Of a stretch of 5,269 nt of DNA, positions 1 to 5,269 are shown in pieces. A program made the position numbers and the translations under genes. The notes below the pieces were generated by a model. The model made no database searches. It saw only the letters and a program-made list of their open reading frames with translations, and was not told where the DNA came from. Origin of the DNA: Betaproteobacteria bacterium UBA6910 (lineage in GTDB: Bacteria > Pseudomonadota > Gammaproteobacteria > Burkholderiales > UBA6910); NCBI GenBank assembly GCA_002451065.1, contig DKBC01000218.1:1-5269 (forward strand). The letters run 5' to 3'. Position 1 is the first letter of the stretch, and the number at the start of each line of letters is the position of its first letter.

Positions 1-392
1 CCGAACGCGGTGTTGAGGATCACGTTGGCGGTCTTGCGTCCCACCCCGGGAAGGCTCTCCAGCGCGTCCCGTTCCCGGGGCACCTGGCCGCCATGCTTGT
101 CCAGCAGGATCTGGCAAAGGGCGACGATGTTCTTCGCCTTGGTGCGGTACAGGCCAATGGTGCGGATGTGGTCCCGCAGCCCGTCCTCCCCCAGGGCCAG
201 GATCTTCGCGGGGGTATTGGCCTTGGGGAACAGTTTCCCGGTGGCGAGGTTCACGCTCCGGTCGGTGGCCTGGGCCGAGAGCACCACGGCCACCAGGAGC
301 TCGAAGGGCGTGCGGTAGACGAGCTCGGTAGCGGGCGCGGGATTGGCGGCCCGTAGGCGCTCGAAGATTTCGCGGCGTTTGGCGGGGTTCAC
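1..392 (-). CDS. nth: Endonuclease III (5' part; 3' end outside the window)
   Basis: DNA glycosylase/AP lyase of base excision repair that removes oxidised pyrimidines. The first 130 codons are present and align without gaps to E. coli Nth as I remember it. They include the N-terminal helices (start MNPAKRREIFERLR), the conserved LLVAVVLSAQATD stretch at residues 32-44, and the helix-hairpin-helix LPGVGRK at residues 114-120. Lys120 there is the family's catalytic lysine. The catalytic Asp (about residue 138) and the four C-terminal cysteines of the [4Fe-4S] cluster lie beyond the window. The start is a GTG at 392-390: the frame is closed by a stop at 434-432 and there is no ATG or other good start between. 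The Shine-Dalgarno is poor. The gene follows rnfE in the same direction, a conserved arrangement, but here is separated by 156 bases containing an inverted repeat. Identification is secure; the exact start is less so. Confidence 0.95.
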   Translation of the reverse strand, partial: MNPAKRREIFERLRAANPAPATELVYRTPFELLVAVVLSAQATDRSVNLATGKLFPKANTPAKILALGEDGLRDHIRTIGLYRTKAKNIVALCQILLDKHGGQVPRERDALESLPGVGRKTANVILNTAF

Positions 393-548
393 CGGGGTTG
401 CCCGTTTGCCGTGGTAAAGTTCAAGGGCCTCTCAACGCAAAGAACGCCGAGGACGCGAAGAAAAATTTCCCGCTTTTTTCCTTTGCGAGCTGTGCGTCCT
501 CTGCGCTTAAGAATTCTGCTGCTTGTCTGACCTGGAGTTGGGGAGCGC
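393..548. other. rnfE-nth intergenic region
   Basis: This 156-base non-coding gap separates the rnfE stop from the nth GTG. It is clearly more AT-rich than the genes around it, especially about 455-520, and holds the inverted repeat listed separately. On the minus strand I see no convincing -35/-10 pair and no stem followed directly by a T-run. I therefore call neither a promoter for nth nor an intrinsic terminator for rnfE. Short open frames across it look like chance. Confidence 0.7.
443..507. repeat. Imperfect inverted repeat (REP-like intergenic palindrome)
   Basis: The left arm (443-460) and the reverse complement of the right arm (490-507) match at 14 of 18 positions. The shared core is GAGGACGC, read as GCGTCCTC on the right. 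The 29-base loop is AT-rich, with an A-run next to the left arm and a T-run before the right arm. A short CGCAAAG (436-442) recurs inverted as CTTTGCG (481-487). The wording of the arms (ACGC and GAGGACGC units) resembles dispersed intergenic palindromes seen in many bacterial genomes; that is recollection, not a search result. No T-run follows the stem in the direction of transcription, so it is not a standard intrinsic terminator. A stem here could still change mRNA stability or expression between rnfE and nth. Confidence 0.65.
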
Positions 549-1238
549 TCAGGCGCCCGCGCCGGCCACGGCGGCGGGGGGAGCGGCGGCCCGGGCCTGG
601 GCGCGCCGCAGGTCGATCCAGTTCTTGAGGGCGATCAGCAGGCCGAGGCCGATGAACGCGCCGGGGGGCAGCGCCGCCAGCAGGAAGCCGTGGTAGTCGG
701 GAATGAGGTGGACAACATAGGGCTTGGCCCAGGGGCCCAGCGCCAGGTCGATGCCGGAGAAGAGCGTTCCCTTGCCCACCACCTCGCGCGTGCCGCTCAG
801 CACCGCCAGCACCGCGGTCAGCCCCATACCCATCATCAACCCGTCCACCATGGACGGGAGCACCGGGTTGCTGGAGGCAAAAGTCTCGGTGCGGGCCAGC
901 ACCACGCAGTTGGTGACGATGAGGGGCACGAAGATCCCCAGCACCAGGTACAGGGGCTGCATGTAGGCGTTCATGGTGAGCTGGATCACCGTGACCAGCA
1001 CCGCAATGATAAGGATGAAGACCGGGATGCGGATTTCGTCGGGGATGAAGTTGCGCACGGCGGCGACCGCGCCGTTGGCGATGGTCATCACCAGCGCCGT
1101 GGCGAGGCCCAGGCTCACGCCGTTCACCAGGGTGTTGGTCACCGCGAGGATCGGGCACAGGCCCAGGAGCTGGACCAGCCCGGTGTTCTGCTTCCACAGG
1201 CCGTTCTCGATGATTTCCCGGTAGTTCACGTCGCTCAT
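549..1238 (-). CDS. rnfE: Rnf electron transport complex membrane subunit RnfE
   Basis: Integral inner-membrane subunit of the Rnf (Rsx) complex, paralogous to RnfA and to NqrD/NqrE. The product is 229 residues, close to E. coli RsxE (about 231). Six hydrophobic segments are visible (roughly 22-38, 41-59, 71-91, 95-117, 127-149, 184-204). Conserved stretches are [14 protein letters not shown] (Cys28), [11 protein letters not shown] (Cys111), the GTLFSG region near 157-162, and [11 protein letters not shown] near 190-200. In this family the two half-membrane cysteines, Cys28 and Cys111 here, help bind an intramembrane Fe-S centre shared with RnfA. The ATG shares four bases with the rnfG stop (ATGA), implying translational coupling; a weak AAGGCGG at 1242-1248 may serve as ribosome binding site. 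The last 17 residues are an Ala/Pro/Gly-rich tail of no obvious function. Confidence 0.97.
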   Translation of the reverse strand: MSDVNYREIIENGLWKQNTGLVQLLGLCPILAVTNTLVNGVSLGLATALVMTIANGAVAAVRNFIPDEIRIPVFILIIAVLVTVIQLTMNAYMQPLYLVLGIFVPLIVTNCVVLARTETFASSNPVLPSMVDGLMMGMGLTAVLAVLSGTREVVGKGTLFSGIDLALGPWAKPYVVHLIPDYHGFLLAALPPGAFIGLGLLIALKNWIDLRRAQARAAAPPAAVAGAGA

Positions 1239-1885
1239 GGGCCGCCTTTCGCTCCGCCCGCGGGCTCGTCCAGGAGCCGCCCGCGATTCTGCTCATAATA
1301 CTGCAACGCTTTTCGGACGGCCTTGACGACAGCCCGGGGCGTCACCGTGGCGCCCACCACGTAGTCGAACTCGCCGCCGTCCTTGCGTACCCGCCAGCCC
1401 CCGCCCGCGGGAGCCGCCAGGGACTTGCCTTCGAAGATCCGGATCCACTCGCTGCGGGCGACGTCGACGTAGTCGCCGAGGCCGGGGGTTTCCTGGTGGG
1501 ATACCACCCGCACACCGGTGAGTTCCCCGTCGGCGCGGATTCCCACCAGCAACCGGATGCGGCCGCTATAACCGTCGGGCGCCACCGCCTGCAGCACGAC
1601 CGCGGCCACTTCGCCGCCACGCCGGGCGCGGTAGGCCGGAGCGGGATTGAGGGTGCCCAGTTCGGCGTTCGGGGGCAGCTCGACGGCGTCGCGCAGCAGA
1701 TCGTTGTCGAAGGCGACGGGCCCGAGAACTTCCGACAGCAGCCGCACTTTTGCCCGCTCCTCGCTGGCGGTGATGATGGGGTCGGTGCGGAAATGGGTGT
1801 AGGCAAGAAACGCGGTGCCGGCCACCGCGAAAGCCAGCAGGATCCCGGCGGTGCGCAACGATTCCCGGGCGGCGGCCCCGATCAC
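1235..1885 (-). CDS. rnfG: Rnf electron transport complex FMN-binding subunit RnfG
   Basis: Periplasm-facing subunit with one N-terminal membrane anchor and an FMN-binding domain like NqrC; in the family FMN is joined to a Thr by the ApbE transferase. The product is 216 residues (E. coli RsxG about 206). The anchor is at about 14-31. The conserved HQETPGLGD lies at 130-138, and the flavin site region reads D174-Y-V-V-G-A-T180-V-T, with Thr180 as the expected attachment residue. The position normally Ser/Thr before GAT is Val177, which is unusual. The open frame extends upstream to 2017, but that part overlaps rnfD and is not RnfG-like. I chose the GTG at 1885-1883 because it overlaps the rnfD stop (GTGA), has a strong GGAGGG five bases upstream, and places the anchor correctly. 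The stop overlaps the rnfE start. Confidence 0.95.
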   Translation of the reverse strand: MIGAAARESLRTAGILLAFAVAGTAFLAYTHFRTDPIITASEERAKVRLLSEVLGPVAFDNDLLRDAVELPPNAELGTLNPAPAYRARRGGEVAAVVLQAVAPDGYSGRIRLLVGIRADGELTGVRVVSHQETPGLGDYVDVARSEWIRIFEGKSLAAPAGGGWRVRKDGGEFDYVVGATVTPRAVVKAVRKALQYYEQNRGRLLDEPAGGAKGGP

Positions 1886-2919
1886 GGCTTCCCTCCCCCG
1901 CTTCTCCCGCTGTCGCGCTGGCCGTAGACGCGGGGCTGCGTGTGAAGCTCGATCATGGGTGCCGCCAGATTCATGAGCAGGGTGGCGAAAGCGACGCCGT
2001 CCGGATAGCCGCCCCATACCCGGATCACGTAGGTGAGGAACCCGGCGCCTCCGGCGTAAATCAGCTTGCCCCGGGGCGTAGTCGGGCTGGAGACCGGATC
2101 GGTGAGAATGAAGAAGGCGCCGATCATTGTCGCCCCCCCGGCGAGATGTAAGGGGGCGCCCGCGTATTGGGCAGGATTCGCGGCATGGAACGCGGCGGCG
2201 AGAACCGCGACCGTGGCGATGAACATCACCGGCACGTGCCAGGTGATAACCCGCTGCCGCCAGAGCCAGATCCCGCCGACAATGTACGCGAGGGCGAGGA
2301 TCTCGCCCCCCTCGCCGCCGAGGAAACCGAACACCGGCATCTTCATGATGTCGCCGGCGGCCTCACCCAGGGCAAGATGGGTCTTGAGGGTATCCAGGGG
2401 CGTGGCCAGCGTCACCGCGTCGAGGCCCAGGCCCGCGGGGAGCCCGCCGCCGAAGACGTAGGCGACTTGCTCCGCAAATCCCAGGGGAACCGCCGCCAGC
2501 GCGGTGGGCGCGCTCCAGCGCGTCATCTGCAGCGGAAACGAAATAATGGCGACCGCATAGCCCACCATGGCGGGGTTGAACAGGTTGTTGCCGAGGCCGC
2601 CGTACAGGTGCTTGGCCACCACGATGGCGAAGACGGTGGCCGTGACGGTCAGCCACCACGGCGCCAGGGGCGGGAAGGAGAGGGCGATGAGCCAGGCGGT
2701 GACCAGTGCGCTCCCGTCGCGCAGGAACGGCTCCACCGGATAGCTCCGCAGCCGGAGCATCACGGCTTCCGACAACAGGGCGGCGGCGCTGGCCAGACCG
2801 AGCTGCACCAAAATGACGGGACCGAAATACCAGACGTAGACGGCGACCGCCGGCACCAGGGCCGCCAGCACCTGGAACATGATGCGGGAGACCGAAGCCT
2901 GCTCCGCGACCAGGGTCAT
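1882..2919 (-). CDS. rnfD: Rnf electron transport complex membrane flavoprotein subunit RnfD
   Basis: Polytopic inner-membrane subunit homologous to NqrB, which carries covalent FMN and lies on the electron path across the membrane. The product is 345 residues, close to the family's usual 350. Conserved blocks are DGSALVTAWLIALSFPPLAPWW (two parts, 68-89), KHLYGGLGNNLFNPAMVGY (103-121), ILTDPVSSPTTPRGK (271-285) and GGYPDGVAFATLLMN (303-317). The flavinylation site is D167-A-V-T-L-A-T173, with Thr173 the expected FMN attachment residue; E. coli RsxD has DGISQATPLDT at this place. About ten hydrophobic segments are visible. The ATG at 2919 is the only start in this frame between the rnfC stop region and the conserved SRIM (11-14), though the N-terminus is slightly shorter than in E. 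coli and the Shine-Dalgarno is weak. The C-terminus ends in a Gly/Ser-rich tail whose stop overlaps rnfG. Confidence 0.96.
   Translation of the reverse strand: MTLVAEQASVSRIMFQVLAALVPAVAVYVWYFGPVILVQLGLASAAALLSEAVMLRLRSYPVEPFLRDGSALVTAWLIALSFPPLAPWWLTVTATVFAIVVAKHLYGGLGNNLFNPAMVGYAVAIISFPLQMTRWSAPTALAAVPLGFAEQVAYVFGGGLPAGLGLDAVTLATPLDTLKTHLALGEAAGDIMKMPVFGFLGGEGGEILALAYIVGGIWLWRQRVITWHVPVMFIATVAVLAAAFHAANPAQYAGAPLHLAGGATMIGAFFILTDPVSSPTTPRGKLIYAGGAGFLTYVIRVWGGYPDGVAFATLLMNLAAPMIELHTQPRVYGQRDSGRSGGGKP
1891..1896 (-). promoter_or_regulatory. Ribosome binding site of rnfG, fixing its GTG start
   Basis: GGAGGG lies five bases upstream of the GTG at 1885, inside the last codons of rnfD. It is the best Shine-Dalgarno in the window apart from that of rnfB. 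It supports the short RnfG start over the upstream ATG at 2017. Confidence 0.75.
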
Positions 2920-2983
2920 GGGCTCGCGACGGTGGGGCGGCCGGGGCTCGGGCGGCCCTTCGGCCGGACCATGGCAGCGCTGG
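2920..2983 (-). other. rnfC-rnfD gap with GC-rich potential hairpins
   Basis: This 64-base spacer is the only non-overlapping junction of more than a few bases inside the rnf run. It is very GC-rich. On the transcribed strand it contains CGGCC (2962-2966), GGCCG (2953-2957) and CGGCC (2939-2943). The middle block can pair with either flank, giving two mutually exclusive five-base-pair stems. An 18-codon open frame beginning with ATG near 2972 ends just at the rnfD start but has no family resemblance. Any effect on RnfD translation is inference. Confidence 0.4.
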
Positions 2984-4462
2984 TCATTCGGCTTCCTGGG
3001 ATTCCGCCAGCGCCTCTGGCGTGGCGGGGGCCTTCTTCGCGCCGGGAGCGCGGCTCGCGAGCCTGGCTGCGCGCTCCTGCTTCTCGCGGTCCTGGCGGTA
3101 CTGGCGGAACTCGTGGCGGCGGCGGGCCCGGTCAGCGGTTTCCTTCTCCTGCGCCAGGGTCCGGATCTCGCCCTTCGCGAACTTGTAGTACTGGACGAGG
3201 GGAATGTGGCTCGGGCACACGTAGTCGCAGCACCCGCACTCGATGCAGTCGAACAGGGAAAACTCCTCCGCCTTCGCCAGGTTGTGGGCCTTCGCGAACC
3301 AATACAGGTCCATGGGCTGGAGGCCGGCTGGGCAGGCTTCTGCGCAGCGGCCGCAGCGGATGCAGGGCATGGGCGGCGGCGGCTTGGGAAACAGCGCCTC
3401 GGAGGAGGCGATGACGCAGTTGGTCGCCTTCACCACCGGCACGGCGTCGGAGGGCAGCGGAAAACCCATGAGCGGCCCACCCATGATGAAGCCGTCGGTG
3501 TCCACGCAGGGGCCGGCGAGAGCGGCCAGTTCCCCCACCGGCGTGCCCAGCAGGCATTCGAAATTTCGGGGAGCGTGCACGTTGCCCGTGACCGTCACCA
3601 CCCGCGAGACCATGGGCTCGCCCAGTTCCACGGCGCGATAGACCGCGTAGACGGTGGCGACGTTGAAGCACACCACGCCCACTTCCGCGGGCAGCCCCCG
3701 GGACGGGACCTCGCGCCCGGTGATGACCTTGATAAGCTGTTTTTCGCCGCCGGCGGGATACAGCGTTGGGACTGGTTCGACCTGGATGGGAATGGCGCTG
3801 GCGCCGCACGCGGCTTCCATGGCGGCGACGGCCTCGGGCTTGTTGTCCTCGATACCCACCACGACTTCACGCGCGCCGGTGAGGCGCTGCAGGATCTCGA
3901 TGCCGCGAGAGATCTCCGGGGCGCGTTCCCGCATCAGCATGTCGTCGCAGGTGATGTAAGGCTCGCACTCGCCGCCGTTGATGATCAGCGTGTCAACGGG
4001 CCGGCCATTGCCACGGGCCTTGACCGCGGTGGGAAACACGGCGCCCCCCAGTCCCACCACGCCGCCGTCCCGCAGACGGGCGAGCGTTGCCTGGGGATCC
4101 GCATTGCGCCAGTCCAGGGGCGAGTGCTCCGTCCAGCGGTCCTCGCCGTCGGGTTCTATGACCGCGCACAGGGCGAGGAGACCCGAGGGATGGGGCGCGG
4201 GGTGAAGCTCGAGGGCGCTCACCATGCCGGAGGTGGGCGCATGGGTTGCCGCGGAAAATGCCCCTGCTGCCGCGGCCAGGGGCTGGCCCTTGAGCACGCG
4301 CTGACCCTTCCGTACCAGCGGGTCGCCCACGGCGCCCATGTGCTGCTGCAGAGGTACGATGAGGCGGGAGGCCAGGGACGCCTGGGCGATGGGTTCGCGG
4401 GTGGATTGCTCCTTGTGCTCGGGCGGGTGAATGCCGCCAGAGAAGGAGTGAAGCTTTCTCAT
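2984..4462 (-). CDS. rnfC: Rnf electron transport complex NADH/FMN and Fe-S subunit RnfC
   Basis: Cytoplasmic, membrane-associated subunit related to NqrF's partners and to the NuoF fold; it exchanges electrons with NAD(H). The product is 492 residues. The N-terminal part (from [17 protein letters not shown]) is the barrel-sandwich domain. The flavin/nucleotide region includes GLGGAVFPTAVKARG (137-151) and LIINGGECEPYITCDD (159-174), followed by an SLBB-like segment. Two [4Fe-4S] motifs follow: Cys367, 370, 373, 377 and Cys406, 409, 412, 416, each last Cys followed by Pro. Residues about 433-470 are highly charged (Arg/Glu/Lys/Gln) and may form a helix or coiled coil. The protein lacks the long Ala/Lys-rich repeat tail of E. 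coli RsxC (about 740 residues). The start is the ATG at 4462-4460, which shares one base with the rnfB stop (TGATG); a GTG one codon earlier is possible. The open frame extends to 4675 but that part overlaps rnfB. Confidence 0.97.
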   Translation of the reverse strand: MRKLHSFSGGIHPPEHKEQSTREPIAQASLASRLIVPLQQHMGAVGDPLVRKGQRVLKGQPLAAAAGAFSAATHAPTSGMVSALELHPAPHPSGLLALCAVIEPDGEDRWTEHSPLDWRNADPQATLARLRDGGVVGLGGAVFPTAVKARGNGRPVDTLIINGGECEPYITCDDMLMRERAPEISRGIEILQRLTGAREVVVGIEDNKPEAVAAMEAACGASAIPIQVEPVPTLYPAGGEKQLIKVITGREVPSRGLPAEVGVVCFNVATVYAVYRAVELGEPMVSRVVTVTGNVHAPRNFECLLGTPVGELAALAGPCVDTDGFIMGGPLMGFPLPSDAVPVVKATNCVIASSEALFPKPPPPMPCIRCGRCAEACPAGLQPMDLYWFAKAHNLAKAEEFSLFDCIECGCCDYVCPSHIPLVQYYKFAKGEIRTLAQEKETADRARRRHEFRQYRQDREKQERAARLASRAPGAKKAPATPEALAESQEAE

Positions 4463-5010
4463 CACGCGGCCCTGAGGGGATTGGCCGGGTACTTCCAGCG
4501 CCAGTTGCCCAGATCTTCCTTGATCGGCACCATGCGGATGCAATCCACCGGGCAGGGCGGCAGGCACAGCTCGCAGCCCGTGCATTCGGATGCGATGACG
4601 GTATGCATCTGCTTCGAGGCGCCGAGAATGGCGTCCACCGGGCAGGCCTGGATGCAGAGGGTGCAGCCGATGCACAGGGATTCGTCGATCACCGCCAGCG
4701 ACCTGGGTTTGGGTTCCGCGACGTCATCGCTCAAGGGCTTGAATTCGACGCCTAGCAGGTCGGCCAGGCGCCGGATATTGCGCTCGCCGCCCGGCGGGCA
4801 GCGGTTGATGTCGGCCTGGCCTTCGGCAATGGCTTCGGCGTAGGGATGGCAGCCGGCGAAGCCGCACTGGCCGCACTGGGTCTGGGGCAGGATCTTGTCG
4901 ATCTCCGCCACCACCGGGTTGCCCTCCACCCGGAAGCGGATGGCGGCATAGCCCAGCAGCGCGCCCAGCACGGCGGCGATTCCGGCGACGATGATTATGC
5001 CCGTCAGCAT
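4462..5010 (-). CDS. rnfB: Rnf electron transport complex polyferredoxin subunit RnfB
   Basis: Membrane-anchored Fe-S protein that takes electrons to or from soluble ferredoxin. The product is 182 residues (E. coli RsxB about 192). Residues 2-24 form the single membrane anchor. A four-Cys [4Fe-4S] domain follows ([20 protein letters not shown], Cys46, 49, 54, then Cys71 in NRCPPGG). Two bacterial-type ferredoxin motifs complete the protein: Cys113, 116, 119, 123 and Cys143, 146, 149, 153. Thus all twelve ligands for three [4Fe-4S] clusters are present. An extra Cys157 sits in PVDCI, a position that varies in ferredoxin motifs. The ATG at 5010 has a strong GAGGTGA seven bases upstream that overlaps the rnfA stop. 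The stop shares a base with the rnfC start. Confidence 0.97.
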   Translation of the reverse strand: MLTGIIIVAGIAAVLGALLGYAAIRFRVEGNPVVAEIDKILPQTQCGQCGFAGCHPYAEAIAEGQADINRCPPGGERNIRRLADLLGVEFKPLSDDVAEPKPRSLAVIDESLCIGCTLCIQACPVDAILGASKQMHTVIASECTGCELCLPPCPVDCIRMVPIKEDLGNWRWKYPANPLRAA

Positions 5011-5017
5011 CGACGCT

Positions 5018-5024
5018 TCACCTC
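5018..5024 (-). promoter_or_regulatory. Ribosome binding site of rnfB, overlapping the rnfA stop
   Basis: GAGGTGA stands seven bases upstream of the rnfB ATG. Its last three bases are the rnfA stop codon, so a ribosome finishing rnfA sits on the rnfB initiation site. This suggests coupled translation of the two membrane subunits. Confidence 0.8.
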
Positions 5025-5269
5025 ACAAGTCCCGAGAAACCCATGAAAGCCAGGCTCATGATCCCGGCCGTGATCATGGCGATGGCGGAACCGCGGAACA
5101 CCGGCGGAACGTCGGCACCCTCGAGGCGCTCGCGCATGGCGGCGAACAGCACCAGCACCAGGGTGAAACCCGCGGCGCCCCCGGCACCGAAGAACAGGGA
5201 TTCCACGAACCCGTGCTTTTCCTGGGCATTCAGGAGCGGGATGCCCAGCACCGCGCAGTTGGTGGTGAT
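5018..5269 (-). CDS. rnfA: Rnf electron transport complex membrane subunit RnfA (3' part; 5' end outside the window)
   Basis: Integral inner-membrane subunit, paralogous to RnfE. The last 83 residues are present; the family is about 190 residues, so slightly more than half is missing beyond the window edge. The visible part begins at ITTNCAVLG, whose cysteine is one of the conserved intramembrane Fe-S ligands and matches VTNCVVL in RnfE. It continues through [19 protein letters not shown] and [20 protein letters not shown] to a C-terminus ending FSGLVR. This reads almost residue for residue like E. coli RsxA. Three hydrophobic segments are visible. The frame is open to the window edge with no start needed. 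The GTG at 5251 is only an internal valine. In this gene order rnfA is normally first in the operon, so the promoter should lie outside the window. Confidence 0.96.
   Translation of the reverse strand: MTTNCAVLGIPLLNAQEKHGFVESLFFGAGGAAGFTLVLVLFAAMRERLEGADVPPVFRGSAIAMITAGIMSLAFMGFSGLVR

Noticed and set aside
443..507. Intrinsic terminator between rnfE and nth
   Set aside because: The stem is imperfect with a 29-base loop, and the sequence after it in the direction of transcription has no T-run.
421..1296. 291-codon minus-strand open frame overlapping rnfE in another frame
   Set aside because: rnfE in its own frame matches the family throughout and has the expected membrane segments. The alternative is Arg/Pro/His-rich and has no family signal.
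1886..2017. N-terminal extension of RnfG to the ATG at 2017
   Set aside because: The 44 extra residues are Arg/His-rich, lie over the rnfD 3' end in another frame and do not resemble RnfG. The GTG at 1885 has a strong Shine-Dalgarno and the usual stop-start overlap.
2917..2972. Small 18-codon open frame between rnfC and rnfD
   Set aside because: It has no clear Shine-Dalgarno, is Pro/Arg/Gly-rich as expected for random GC-rich DNA, and has no family resemblance.
2167..3414. 415-codon open frame on the + strand opposite rnfD and rnfC
   Set aside because: It is antisense to conserved coding sequence and has a biased Gly/Arg/His/Gln composition with no motif, so it is a shadow frame.
4463..4675. 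N-terminal extension of RnfC to the start at 4675
   Set aside because: The extra 71 residues overlap rnfB in another frame and are His/Arg/Gly-rich. The family N-terminus (RKLHSFSGGIHPP) begins at the ATG at 4462.
2879..4843. Very long (654-codon) open frame on the + strand across rnfC, rnfB and the rnfD start
   Set aside because: It runs antisense to three well-supported Rnf genes. Its translation is low-complexity, rich in Gly/Arg/His/Ala, with no domain I recognise. Long antisense frames are expected opposite GC-rich genes with strong third-position bias.

Overview
The window carries one co-oriented gene run, all on the minus strand. It reads from right to left as rnfA (3' part only), rnfB, rnfC, rnfD, rnfG, rnfE and then nth (5' part only). 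This is the classic rnfABCDGE-nth (rsxABCDGE-nth) order known from Escherichia coli and many other Proteobacteria. The DNA is GC-rich throughout. The protein sequences resemble the E. coli Rsx/Rnf proteins closely as I remember them (for example the RnfA C-terminus and the first 130 residues of endonuclease III). The source is therefore most likely a high-GC beta- or gammaproteobacterium. I cannot name the genus from this sequence alone.

Layout on the + coordinate axis: nth 5' part (1-392); a 156-base intergenic gap (393-548) holding an AT-richer, imperfect inverted repeat; rnfE (549-1238); rnfG (1235-1885); rnfD (1882-2919); a 64-base GC-rich gap (2920-2983); rnfC (2984-4462); rnfB (4462-5010); rnfA 3' part (5018-5269). 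Three junctions overlap by 1 to 4 bases, and rnfA/rnfB are only 7 bases apart. The rnf genes are therefore almost certainly one transcript with translational coupling. The two real gaps are rnfC/rnfD and rnfE/nth.

Together the six Rnf proteins form a membrane complex that exchanges electrons between ferredoxin (or a similar low-potential carrier) and NAD(H), coupled to ion movement. RnfC carries the NADH/FMN module and two [4Fe-4S] clusters. RnfB is a membrane-anchored polyferredoxin. RnfD and RnfG carry covalently attached FMN. RnfA and RnfE are homologous membrane subunits with paired cysteines. In such organisms the complex usually feeds low-potential electrons to nitrogenase or reduces the SoxR Fe-S cluster; nothing in this window decides which. 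Nth is a DNA-repair glycosylase with its own [4Fe-4S] cluster and is a conserved downstream neighbour.

I see no mobile element, CRISPR array, RNA gene or broken gene, and no evidence for a new system. The points most worth a second look are a variant flavinylation motif in RnfG (Val where Ser/Thr is usual) and the inverted repeat before nth.
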